From Acidobacteriota bacterium (GTDB lineage: Bacteria; Acidobacteriota; Vicinamibacteria; Vicinamibacterales; UBA8438): a stretch of DNA of 18,293 nt. The notes below the pieces were generated by a model that searched no databases, was not told where the DNA came from, and worked only from the letters and a program-made list of their open reading frames with translations. The position numbers and the translations under genes are program-made. Position 1 is the stretch's first letter; every line of letters starts with the position of its first letter. Positions 8,046-14,952 of the stretch are shown in pieces. The stretch spans positions 1 through 18,293 of the forward strand of contig SXOW01000234.1 of NCBI GenBank assembly GCA_005778315.1, in the 5' to 3' direction.

Positions 8046-9785
8046 TCAGGGCAGCCTGAAGACGAACAGCATATTGCCCCGACCCGGCTGCTGGATCTCC
8101 GGGGTGAGTCCGCGAAAGTTGATGCCGCCGCCGGCCGCGATGGCCACATACTGCACGCCCTCATGGGTGTAGGACACGGGGAACCCACCCGCGCTCGAGT
8201 TCAGAATCTGTTCCCACAAGATGTCGCCGCTGCGCGCGTCGAACGCACGGAAGCGCCGGGCGTCATCGGTCACGAACACCAGGCCACCGCCGGTGGTGAG
8301 CACCGAGCCACCGATACCCGCCCGCTGCCGATACACCCAAAGCGGTTCACCGGTGGCGAGGTCCATCGCGGTGAACTGGCCGATCTGTCCGTCGATGTCC
8401 GGGGCCGGCGTCTGCGCGATCAGAGCCGACCCGTGGTGGGCGCCGGGGCGATCGCGGAACTCGTTGAGGGTCAGGTCCATGCAGACGTTGTTGGCCGGCG
8501 CATACAGCGCGTTCGTACCGGGGTGATAGCCGGTCGCCTGCCAATTGATGCCGCCCAGCGCGCTCGGGCAGACGAAGACCGGTTTCCCGACCTCCGGGAA
8601 CTTGAGCGCCGAGTTGAGAATGACCCGCCGGCTCTCGGCGTCGATATCCACGACGACGTTCTGATAGTTGGTCGGCTGGGCCCACAGAAACGCGCCGGTC
8701 GCCGCATCCAACGCCCAGACGATGCCTGTCTTGCCGGGGATGCCGGTCACGATCTTGCGGCGTCCTCCCGGGGTGATGGATCTGTTTTTCCACTGGACGT
8801 CGCCGGGGGAGACCTCGGTCTCCAGCACCAGCCGCGCGAACGGGTGGTCAAGGTCCCACTCGTCATTAGGAATGTGCTGAAAGTACCAGGCGATCGCGCC
8901 GGTGTCGGCATTCAGGGCCAGGGTCGAGTTCGTGTAGAGGACATCGCCGTCCCCCGTGCCGCGTTGGACGGAGCCCCACGGAATCGGTACGCCGACGCCG
9001 GTATAGATCAAGTTCAACTCGGGGTCATAGCTGGGTGAGTTCCAGGCCGAGCCGCCACGCCGGTCCTCGTCTGGCACGTCGCCCCAGGAGTCGTAGCCGA
9101 ACTCACCCTTCCCCGGGATGGTGTAGGTGCGCCACACCTGCGCACCGGTGTCAGCGTCGTGCGCCGAGACCCAGCAGCGCGTATTCAGATGGTAGCAACC
9201 GGACATGCCTGCGACCACCCGTCCTTTGATCACCATCGGGCCGCCGGAGTAGTGCTGACCGATCGTCCAATCGCCGACCTCCACGTCCCATTCGACCTCA
9301 CCGGTCCGGGCATTCAACGCGACGAGGTGCGCGTCGTGGGTGGCGATAAACAGCTTGTCCTGGTAGAGGGCACCATTCCGGTTTGCGCAGGCGAGGCGGG
9401 CTGCATGGTCCACGCGTTCCCGGCGGTACTGCCAGATGCGCGACCCGTCCCGCACGTCCAGCGCCTCGACGAAATCGCACGCCTGCACCAGGAACATCAT
9501 CCCGTCGTGCACGAGGGGCGTCGTCTCTTGCAGGCCCTCGTCCATCGTCCAGGCCCACGCCAGACGCAGGCTACCGACGTTGGACGTGTTGATCTGGTCG
9601 AGCGGACTGTGTCCCCAGTGGCCGTAGGTGCGGCGCCACATCGGCCAGTCGCCGGCGGGCGGGTCCACGAGCATCTCCTCCGTGACCGGCGTGTATTGGT
9701 CGGCGACGGACTGCGCCGTGGCGTTCGAACCGGCGACCAGCAGGACACACGCAACACCGACCGCCGACCTCAGCACCTTACGCAT
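8046..9785 (-). CDS. Exported PQQ-dependent alcohol dehydrogenase-like quinoprotein with altered metal site
   Basis: This 579-residue protein has a Sec signal (residues 1-25, MRKVLRSAVGVACVLLVAGS) and a GGGGGGAGAG ribosome site. It is a methanol/ethanol dehydrogenase-type propeller: GDWPMWRRTYGHWGHSPLDQ (45-64), repeated W-docking motifs, SYDPELNLIYTGVGVPIPW (252-270), and NDEWDLD (307-313) with catalytic Asp311. Several canonical residues differ. The metal-ligand Asn of GTGNPxPW is Val266. The SGAExGVRG segment that supplies the ligand Glu is replaced by SGCYHLNTRCW. The vicinal Cys pair is reduced to one Cys133. Asp313, two residues after the catalytic Asp, is the position used for lanthanide binding in XoxF-type enzymes. 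There is no haem domain. The gene ends 8 bp from the convergent permease gene. Oxidation of an alcohol is likely by family; substrate and cofactor metal are open. Confidence 0.88.
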   Translation of the reverse strand: MRKVLRSAVGVACVLLVAGSNATAQSVADQYTPVTEEMLVDPPAGDWPMWRRTYGHWGHSPLDQINTSNVGSLRLAWAWTMDEGLQETTPLVHDGMMFLVQACDFVEALDVRDGSRIWQYRRERVDHAARLACANRNGALYQDKLFIATHDAHLVALNARTGEVEWDVEVGDWTIGQHYSGGPMVIKGRVVAGMSGCYHLNTRCWVSAHDADTGAQVWRTYTIPGKGEFGYDSWGDVPDEDRRGGSAWNSPSYDPELNLIYTGVGVPIPWGSVQRGTGDGDVLYTNSTLALNADTGAIAWYFQHIPNDEWDLDHPFARLVLETEVSPGDVQWKNRSITPGGRRKIVTGIPGKTGIVWALDAATGAFLWAQPTNYQNVVVDIDAESRRVILNSALKFPEVGKPVFVCPSALGGINWQATGYHPGTNALYAPANNVCMDLTLNEFRDRPGAHHGSALIAQTPAPDIDGQIGQFTAMDLATGEPLWVYRQRAGIGGSVLTTGGGLVFVTDDARRFRAFDARSGDILWEQILNSSAGGFPVSYTHEGVQYVAIAAGGGINFRGLTPEIQQPGRGNMLFVFRLP

Positions 9786-9820
9786 CTACTCTCCCCCCGC
9801 GTGGCCACCGCACGCACTGT

Positions 9821-9834
9821 TGACGATGTCGTCA
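9821..9834. promoter_or_regulatory. Operator-like palindrome at the PQQ dehydrogenase promoter
   Basis: TGACGA-TG-TCGTCA is a perfect inverted repeat with 6-bp arms. It abuts and slightly overlaps a minus-strand TAGAAT hexamer (9834-9839) that could be the -10 box of the PQQ dehydrogenase gene, so it would cover the expected transcription start. No matching -35 box is visible. A repressor site is an inference from position and symmetry. Confidence 0.4.
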
Positions 9835-9892
9835 TTCTACGCCAGTGCACGGCGCGGCGGCGGCTGGCAGGCGCAGCTGCACCGCCATCGGC

Positions 9893-9901
9893 TGTGATAA
9901 T
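9893..9901 (+). promoter_or_regulatory. Candidate extended -10 promoter for the FmdB gene
   Basis: TGTGATAAT at 9893-9901 matches an extended -10 element (TG, one base, then GATAAT). It lies about 40 bp before the FmdB start codon. No -35 box of quality is visible 17 bp upstream, which fits an extended -10 promoter. Confidence 0.4.
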
Positions 9902-9941
9902 CTGCGACCGATCATGTGCAAAACGCCTCCGAGGGACGACA

Positions 9942-10193
9942 ATGCCAATTTTCGAGTACGCCTGCCGTGACTGCCGCCACGAATTCGAGCTGCTGGTGTT
10001 GCCGCGAGACACGGCGGCGCCGGCCTGCCCCGCCTGTCAGAGCACCTCGCTCGAGAAGCAGCTCTCAATCTCGTCGGTCAGCTCCGACGGGACCCGTCGG
10101 CGCACGTTGGGTCTCGCGCGCCAAGGCGCCAAGAAAATCCAGCGCGACAAGGCCCATGCGGAGCACGAGGCGTATCACCACCATCACCACTGA
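9942..10193 (+). CDS. FmdB-family zinc-ribbon protein with natural poly-His tail
   Basis: This 83-residue protein begins MPIFEYACRDCRHEFELL, the hallmark of FmdB-type regulatory zinc ribbons. The ribbon is Cys8-x2-Cys11 and Cys29-x2-Cys32. After the ribbon comes a basic, probably disordered stretch (about 50-75), and the protein ends AYHHHHH with five consecutive histidines. The start at 9942 is set by this domain and by GAGGGA just upstream; the frame is open far upstream but only as antisense of the dehydrogenase gene. FmdB proteins are small cytoplasmic proteins of poorly known role, proposed as regulators. A DUF2911 gene follows after 53 bp on the same strand. Confidence 0.88.
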   Translation: MPIFEYACRDCRHEFELLVLPRDTAAPACPACQSTSLEKQLSISSVSSDGTRRRTLGLARQGAKKIQRDKAHAEHEAYHHHHH

Positions 10194-10246
10194 GCCCCTC
10201 GGCGGCACCTTCACGCGCGACCGGCGCTCACATCTACGGCGAAGCC

Positions 10247-10870
10247 ATGACGACACTACCGATCCGTTTCGGGTTCCTGTCCAGCGTCATCCTGTTGAGC
10301 GCGACCGTCGTCGCCCAGGAGTCTGAACCCAGGCCGCATGTCGCACCCAGCGGACGGGTAACCACCAGCGTGGCGTTCGACGGTCGCGTGCACCGCAGCG
10401 GCGCGTGGTTCCCTGGCACACCGGCCCACTCCGGTCCCTCGCACATCACCATCGACTACGGTCAACCCCACGCGCGGGGTCGGGACATCTTCGGCAGCCT
10501 TGTGCCCTACGACCAGGTCTGGCGGGTCGGCGCCAACTGGGCCACGCGCCTGACGCTGGACCTGGACGTACGCATTGGCGATCTGGAGGTGCCACGGGGC
10601 GAATACACCCTGTTTCTCGTGCCGCGGGAGTCCGGGGGCGAGTTGATTGTCAGCCTCGAAACACGGCAGTGGGGCACGGACTACGACCCGTCGCGCGATT
10701 TCGGGCGGACGTCCATGACTCGTCGGGAACTCGCGGAGGCCAGACCCAGCCTGGCGATCACGCTGGAGCCCAATCTCGTGGGAGAAGACGAGGCCGTGCC
10801 TTCAGGCACCCTCCGCGTCACCTGGGGCCTGGCGGAGTACGCAACCGAGTGGCGGTTGCTCTGGCCGTGA
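10247..10870 (+). CDS. Exported DUF2911 family protein
   Basis: This 207-residue protein has a signal peptide (hydrophobic residues 7-21, cleavage probably after VVAQ). The body matches DUF2911: ITIDYGQPHARGRDIFGSLV (about 66-85), then VPYDQVWRVGANWATRLTLD and VPRGEYTLFLVP, all typical of the family. The family has a beta-rich fold, is found in Bacteroidetes and Acidobacteria, and has no established function. No strong ribosome site is visible before the ATG. It may be co-transcribed with the FmdB gene upstream. A palindrome 40 bp after the stop codon probably ends transcription. Confidence 0.85.
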   Translation: MTTLPIRFGFLSSVILLSATVVAQESEPRPHVAPSGRVTTSVAFDGRVHRSGAWFPGTPAHSGPSHITIDYGQPHARGRDIFGSLVPYDQVWRVGANWATRLTLDLDVRIGDLEVPRGEYTLFLVPRESGGELIVSLETRQWGTDYDPSRDFGRTSMTRRELAEARPSLAITLEPNLVGEDEAVPSGTLRVTWGLAEYATEWRLLWP

Positions 10871-10910
10871 GATAGCACCCGCATCGGGGCGCACGGCTTC
10901 AGCCGGCGAT

Positions 10911-10930
10911 CGCAGGCCTACAGGCCTGCG
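10911..10930. terminator. Palindrome between convergent genes, possible bidirectional terminator or dispersed repeat
   Basis: Arms CGCAGGCCT (10911-10919) and AGGCCTGCG (10922-10930) form a 9-bp perfect inverted repeat around AC. It sits between the ends of the DUF2911 gene (+) and the DUF1552 gene (-), where a bidirectional terminator is expected. No T-run follows on either strand, so it could instead be a dispersed palindromic element. Confidence 0.5.
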
Positions 10931-10944
10931 CCACCTGACCGTGG

Positions 10945-12300
10945 TTACACGGAGAGATGCGTGAGCTGGCCGGTGCTGTCGCCCAGTTGATCGGTGGGCA
11001 CGCCGAGCTTGTCCAGCATGGTGAGCTGCAGGTTGGTCAGCGGCGTGCCTTCCTGCACACGCACGTGCCGACCGCCCTGCAACCGTCCGCAGGCGCCACC
11101 GGCCAGCAGCACCGGCAGATTGACGTGCAGGTGTTGGTTGCCGTCGCTGATGCCGCAGCCGTACAGCATCAGCATGTGGTCGAGCAATGTACCGTCGCCG
11201 TCGGGGGTTGCCTGCAGCCGCTCGAGGAAATAAGCGAACTGCTGCATATGATGGAGGTTGACCTTCGCCAGTTTCTCCATCTGCACCGGGTTGTTCTGGT
11301 GGTGAGAGAGACCGTGATGCGGGTCGGGAATACCCAGCTCTGGGTAGGTCCGGGGGCTGACCTCGCGCGACATCATGAACGTAATGATGCGGGTCATGTC
11401 AGTTTGTAGCGCCAGCACCTGCAGATCGAACATCAGACGCGCGTGATCGGCGAACGTATCCGGGATCCCGCCGGTGGGTCGCGCCAGTTCAGGCAGCTCC
11501 ACCCCGCTCTGCTTTTCGGCCATCTGAATACGGCGCTCGATGTCGCGAATGGCATCGAGATACTGAGTCACCTTGTCCTGGTCGCCAGCACCCAGCGTGC
11601 CCCGAAACGTGCCAACCTCCTCGACCAAGGAGTCGAGAATGCTGCGGTCCGCGCGGATACGCGCCAACCGGGCCTCCTGGCTCGTGTCGTCGGTGTCGCC
11701 GAAGAGTCGTTCGAAGACCGCGCGCGGCTGATTCTCCATCGGCAGCGGCGTCGTCGGGTTGCGCCATGACAGCGTGTTGGAGTACGCGCAACTCCAGCCG
11801 GCCTCGCAGGCACCGATCAACTCGTTGGGGTCGAGGCTGAGCTCCAGCGACGTCAGCTGAGTCTGTTGCCCGAACTTGACCGCGGCAATCTGATCGATCG
11901 ACGTGCCGCCCTGGATGTCTGGCCCCTCGGTTTTCTTCGGATGCACACCGGTCAGAAACGCCGCGGCCGCGCGCACATGGTCCCCGGTCCCTTCACCGGG
12001 GAGAGGGAACATCGGCTCGCTCTGAAGGCCCGTCACCACGGTGAGCTGGTCCTGAAACGGTTTCAGCGGCGCGAGGGTCTGCGGCAGCTCGAAGCCGACT
12101 CCTTCGGTCGTGGGGGTCCACTGGTCCATGATCACGCCGTTGGGCACATACCCGACGTAGAGGCGCGATACCGGCCGCGCGGCGGTGGTGCGCATGGCCG
12201 ACAATGCCGGCACCATGCCATCGAGCAGTGGCAGGGCCAAGGTCGCGCCTACGCCACGCAGGAACGTCCGCCGGGGTAACGCCATCTTGGTGATGATCAT
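10945..12300 (-). CDS. DUF1552 family protein, Tat-exported
   Basis: This 451-residue protein begins with a clear twin-arginine signal, LPRRTFLRGVGATLALPLL (8-26). Downstream it has DUF1552 features: RLYVGYVPNGVIMDQWTP, VVTGLQ, the HVRAAAAFLTG region, and a C-terminal HHGLSHHQN / MLMLYGCGISDGNQHLHVNLPVLLAGG stretch resembling the sulfatase-like DUF1501/DUF1552 superfamily. The start at 12300 overlaps the upstream stop as ATGA, and AGGAGAGG lies 9 nt before it, so translation is probably coupled to the DUF1592 gene. In Planctomycetes and Acidobacteria these two genes are regularly adjacent. The molecular function is not established. Tat export suggests that it folds, perhaps with a cofactor, before secretion and works with the haem-bearing partner. 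Confidence 0.92.
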   Translation of the reverse strand: MIITKMALPRRTFLRGVGATLALPLLDGMVPALSAMRTTAARPVSRLYVGYVPNGVIMDQWTPTTEGVGFELPQTLAPLKPFQDQLTVVTGLQSEPMFPLPGEGTGDHVRAAAAFLTGVHPKKTEGPDIQGGTSIDQIAAVKFGQQTQLTSLELSLDPNELIGACEAGWSCAYSNTLSWRNPTTPLPMENQPRAVFERLFGDTDDTSQEARLARIRADRSILDSLVEEVGTFRGTLGAGDQDKVTQYLDAIRDIERRIQMAEKQSGVELPELARPTGGIPDTFADHARLMFDLQVLALQTDMTRIITFMMSREVSPRTYPELGIPDPHHGLSHHQNNPVQMEKLAKVNLHHMQQFAYFLERLQATPDGDGTLLDHMLMLYGCGISDGNQHLHVNLPVLLAGGACGRLQGGRHVRVQEGTPLTNLQLTMLDKLGVPTDQLGDSTGQLTHLSV

Positions 12301-14753
12301 GACGCGGGGCCTCTCCTCATTTGAAACGGAACGCTGCGCGCAATGCCTGCGATCAGCGCGGACCAGCGATAGTCGTCGTCCGCCGCTTCGCGAACGATGG
12401 TGCGCACTGCCGGTGCATCAAAATACTCTACACCGCGCCCGAGGCCATAGGTCAGCAATTTCTCGGTCACGGTGGTGACAAAACTCTCCGGGCGCTTCAA
12501 CAACGCCGCCGTCAAGGACGCTGGTCCGCTGACCGGCGTGCCGTCGGCCAGCTCCCCTCCGGCGTCGATCGGGGTACCAGCCTCACTGGTGGTCCGCCAT
12601 CGCCCGATGGCGTCGAAGTTCTCCAACGCGAAACCCAGCGGATCCATGACCCGGTGGCAACTTGCACACACCGGATTCGCGCGGTGCGCCTCCATCCGTT
12701 CTCGCACCGACTGCGGCGCCACATCGCTGTCGTCGTTCTCTGCCAATGCCGGCACATCCGGAGGCGGGGGTGGCGGGGGTGTCCCAAGGATGTTTTCGAG
12801 CAGCCACTTGCCACGTACCACCGGAGACGTGCGGTGTGCGTACGAGGTGACGGTCAGCAGACTGCCCGTGCCCAGCAGCCCGCGCCGGGGCTCGAGGTCG
12901 CCGTCCAGGATCACGCGGCGGAAGTGATTGCCGTAGACGTTGGGGATCTCGTAGTGCTCGGCCAGCCGCTGGTTCACGAACGTCGTGTCCGATGTCAGCA
13001 GCTCCAGCACGCTGTGGTTCTCCCGCATCTGGCTGTCAAGAAACAGCTCCATCTCCTCGCCCATCGCTTCACGCAAGTTCGCGTCGAAATCGCCGAAGGC
13101 GTAGGGATCGGGGGCCACGAGCGCCATGTTGCGGAGATACAGCCACTGCCCGCCGAAATTCTCGACCATGGCCCTGGCGCGGCGGTCAGCCAGCATCCGC
13201 TCGACCTGCGCTTCGAGCACCCCCGGGCGTCGCAGCTCGCCACGTTCGGCGAGGTCAAGCAGCGCCTCGTCAGGAATGCTGCTCCACAGGAAGAAGGACA
13301 GTCTCGCCGCCAGCTCCGTCTCACTGATGACGTACGTCGCGTCAGCCGCCACACCGGCGGGATCACGTTCGCGCCGAAACAAGAAGTCCGGGCTCACGAG
13401 CGTGCGCCGCAGCGCCATCTCGATGCCGGCGTCGAAGTCGCCGTCTTCGCGCCCGAGGTGAAAGAACTCGAGCAGCATGTCAAGGTCGGCTGCGGTCACC
13501 GGTCGGCGAAACGCGCGCCGTGCGAGACGGGTCAGGATCTCGCGCGCGCACGCGACTTCCTCCGGTCCTCCAGCGAGTGAGCCGTCCGGAGGCCGACAGG
13601 TAAACAGCACCCGACGGCTCGGCGTATCGCCGCGCCCCGTCACCGCATACGGTCCACGCAACTCTACGCGACCGAGGCTGGGGTCGAGGGTCTGGTCGCC
13701 GGCATACTCATAACTGGTCACGGCGTAGTGTGGTCGCCGCATCCCTTCGAGCACCGCCGCCTGGTCCACAAAACTCACCGCCAGCAGGTGCGGGCCGGCC
13801 GGCGCCGTGAACCGCACTTCCTGGCCATCGTCGTCCGAATTCCGGTAGTCGAGGCGTTGCACATTCCCGTCGTCATCGACACTTGTGCCACCGACCGCAA
13901 TCGTGTCGACCAGCGCGCCGTCCAGCCGCACCTCGATCTCGTGGCGATGCGCCAGCCCGCGCAGCCGTCCGTCGTAGGTGCGCGCCAGATACACCTTCAC
14001 GACGTACTCGCCGTCCACCGGAAAGTTCTGGCGCACGGCGAGACCGCCACGAGACCCGAACGGCAGGTCGTCGCTGACTCGCTGATCCTGCTTCAAATAC
14101 TTATCGACGGCGAAAATTTCAGTGGCCGGCGCCATCGACGGGTCACCGACCGCCAGTCGACTGACTTTGTGCGCGGCCGAAAGGTAGCGTTCGGTCAACA
14201 TCGGCGACACCGACAGCACGTCCGCAATGTTGTCGAACCCATACCCGGAGTCGTCGGTCGGCAGCAGCGACCGCGTATCGATCTCCAGCGCCAGCAGGTC
14301 CCGGATGGCGTTGGCGTACTCCGCGCGATTCAGCCGATGCACGGCGGGACGGCGACCAGGGTTGGGCGTCGCCCGCGCCACGGAGTCAATGGCGGTTTCC
14401 AGCCGAGCCGCGATGCTCAGGTATTCCGCTTCTGACGGCTTTGGTCGCCCGGGAGGGGGCATCGCGCGCGTGCGGAGCTTGCGGATCACCTTTTCCCACA
14501 ACTCGAGTTCAGCCGGGTTCTGACCGGCCGTCGTGACGTCGACCCCCTGCAGCGACAGTCCCCCCGCCAACGTGCGGTCGTTGTGACACCCGAGGCAATG
14601 ACGCTGTAGCAGGTCCTGGTGACCATCGTCCGAAGTCGGCGTCTGTGCCGTGCCGGGGCTGACTCCAACCACCAGCGCGGCGCCTGCGAGCAGGAGGCAG
14701 CACCGGGCGCGGCGACTGGTGGGTATCGGGGCCGCGCAGCGCGTGCCTGTCAT
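12297..14753 (-). CDS. DUF1592/DUF1588 family c-type haem protein (planctomycete-cytochrome type)
   Basis: This 818-residue protein begins with a signal (basic n-region TSRRARCC, then hydrophobic LLLAGAALVVGVS). A cytochrome c domain follows with CLGCH (53-57), and then the DUF1587, DUF1595, DUF1592, DUF1588 and DUF1585 series. Visible pieces are VHRLNRAEYANAIRDLLALE, a beta-rich insert (VDGEYVVKVYLARTYDGRL), TELAARLSFFLWSSIPDEAL, the TPPPPPPPDVPAL linker, a second haem motif CASCH (696-700) in CASCHRVMDPLGF, and a C-terminal LLTYGLGRGVEYFD. I use the ATG at 14753: earlier in-frame ATGs at 14846 and 14807 fall upstream of, or almost at, the transcription start predicted from the promoter. No good ribosome site is visible for any of them. 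This is the first gene of a coupled pair with DUF1552, probably a periplasmic electron-transfer partner. Function unknown. Confidence 0.9.
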   Translation of the reverse strand: MTGTRCAAPIPTSRRARCCLLLAGAALVVGVSPGTAQTPTSDDGHQDLLQRHCLGCHNDRTLAGGLSLQGVDVTTAGQNPAELELWEKVIRKLRTRAMPPPGRPKPSEAEYLSIAARLETAIDSVARATPNPGRRPAVHRLNRAEYANAIRDLLALEIDTRSLLPTDDSGYGFDNIADVLSVSPMLTERYLSAAHKVSRLAVGDPSMAPATEIFAVDKYLKQDQRVSDDLPFGSRGGLAVRQNFPVDGEYVVKVYLARTYDGRLRGLAHRHEIEVRLDGALVDTIAVGGTSVDDDGNVQRLDYRNSDDDGQEVRFTAPAGPHLLAVSFVDQAAVLEGMRRPHYAVTSYEYAGDQTLDPSLGRVELRGPYAVTGRGDTPSRRVLFTCRPPDGSLAGGPEEVACAREILTRLARRAFRRPVTAADLDMLLEFFHLGREDGDFDAGIEMALRRTLVSPDFLFRRERDPAGVAADATYVISETELAARLSFFLWSSIPDEALLDLAERGELRRPGVLEAQVERMLADRRARAMVENFGGQWLYLRNMALVAPDPYAFGDFDANLREAMGEEMELFLDSQMRENHSVLELLTSDTTFVNQRLAEHYEIPNVYGNHFRRVILDGDLEPRRGLLGTGSLLTVTSYAHRTSPVVRGKWLLENILGTPPPPPPPDVPALAENDDSDVAPQSVRERMEAHRANPVCASCHRVMDPLGFALENFDAIGRWRTTSEAGTPIDAGGELADGTPVSGPASLTAALLKRPESFVTTVTEKLLTYGLGRGVEYFDAPAVRTIVREAADDDYRWSALIAGIARSVPFQMRRGPAS

Positions 14754-14826
14754 GGCTGAATCCGTGTGCTGACCCGGCCGAGACGCGTGCGCGGCCAGGA
14801 GTTGCATACTGAAGCGGTAACGGTGA

Positions 14827-14856
14827 ATTATGATGAGGACCGCCAAAGTGAGTCAA
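14827..14856 (-). promoter_or_regulatory. Sigma70-type promoter for the DUF1592-DUF1552 operon
   Basis: On the minus strand, TTGACT (14851-14856) and CATAAT (14827-14832) are separated by 18 bp. Each matches five of six consensus positions. The predicted start is near 14820, giving a leader of about 65 nt to the ATG at 14753. It also excludes the in-frame ATG at 14846. Confidence 0.6.
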
Positions 14857-14952
14857 GGTAGCCGCCCGCCGCGGGCGTTCATCTTGCTGGCCCGCGGCTG
14901 ATGTACGGCATCTGTGGTCACCGGAACTCCGTCTAGGAACTGGGTCTTCGTC

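Noticed and set aside
7962..9038. Open frame of 358 codons on the plus strand
   Set aside because: It lies antisense to the well-supported PQQ dehydrogenase and overlaps the end of the permease gene. Its composition is Arg/Gly/Asp-rich with no domain, as expected for a shadow frame in GC-rich DNA.
12321..13580. Open frame of 419 codons on the plus strand
   Set aside because: It is fully antisense to the DUF1592 gene, with no recognisable domain or credible start.
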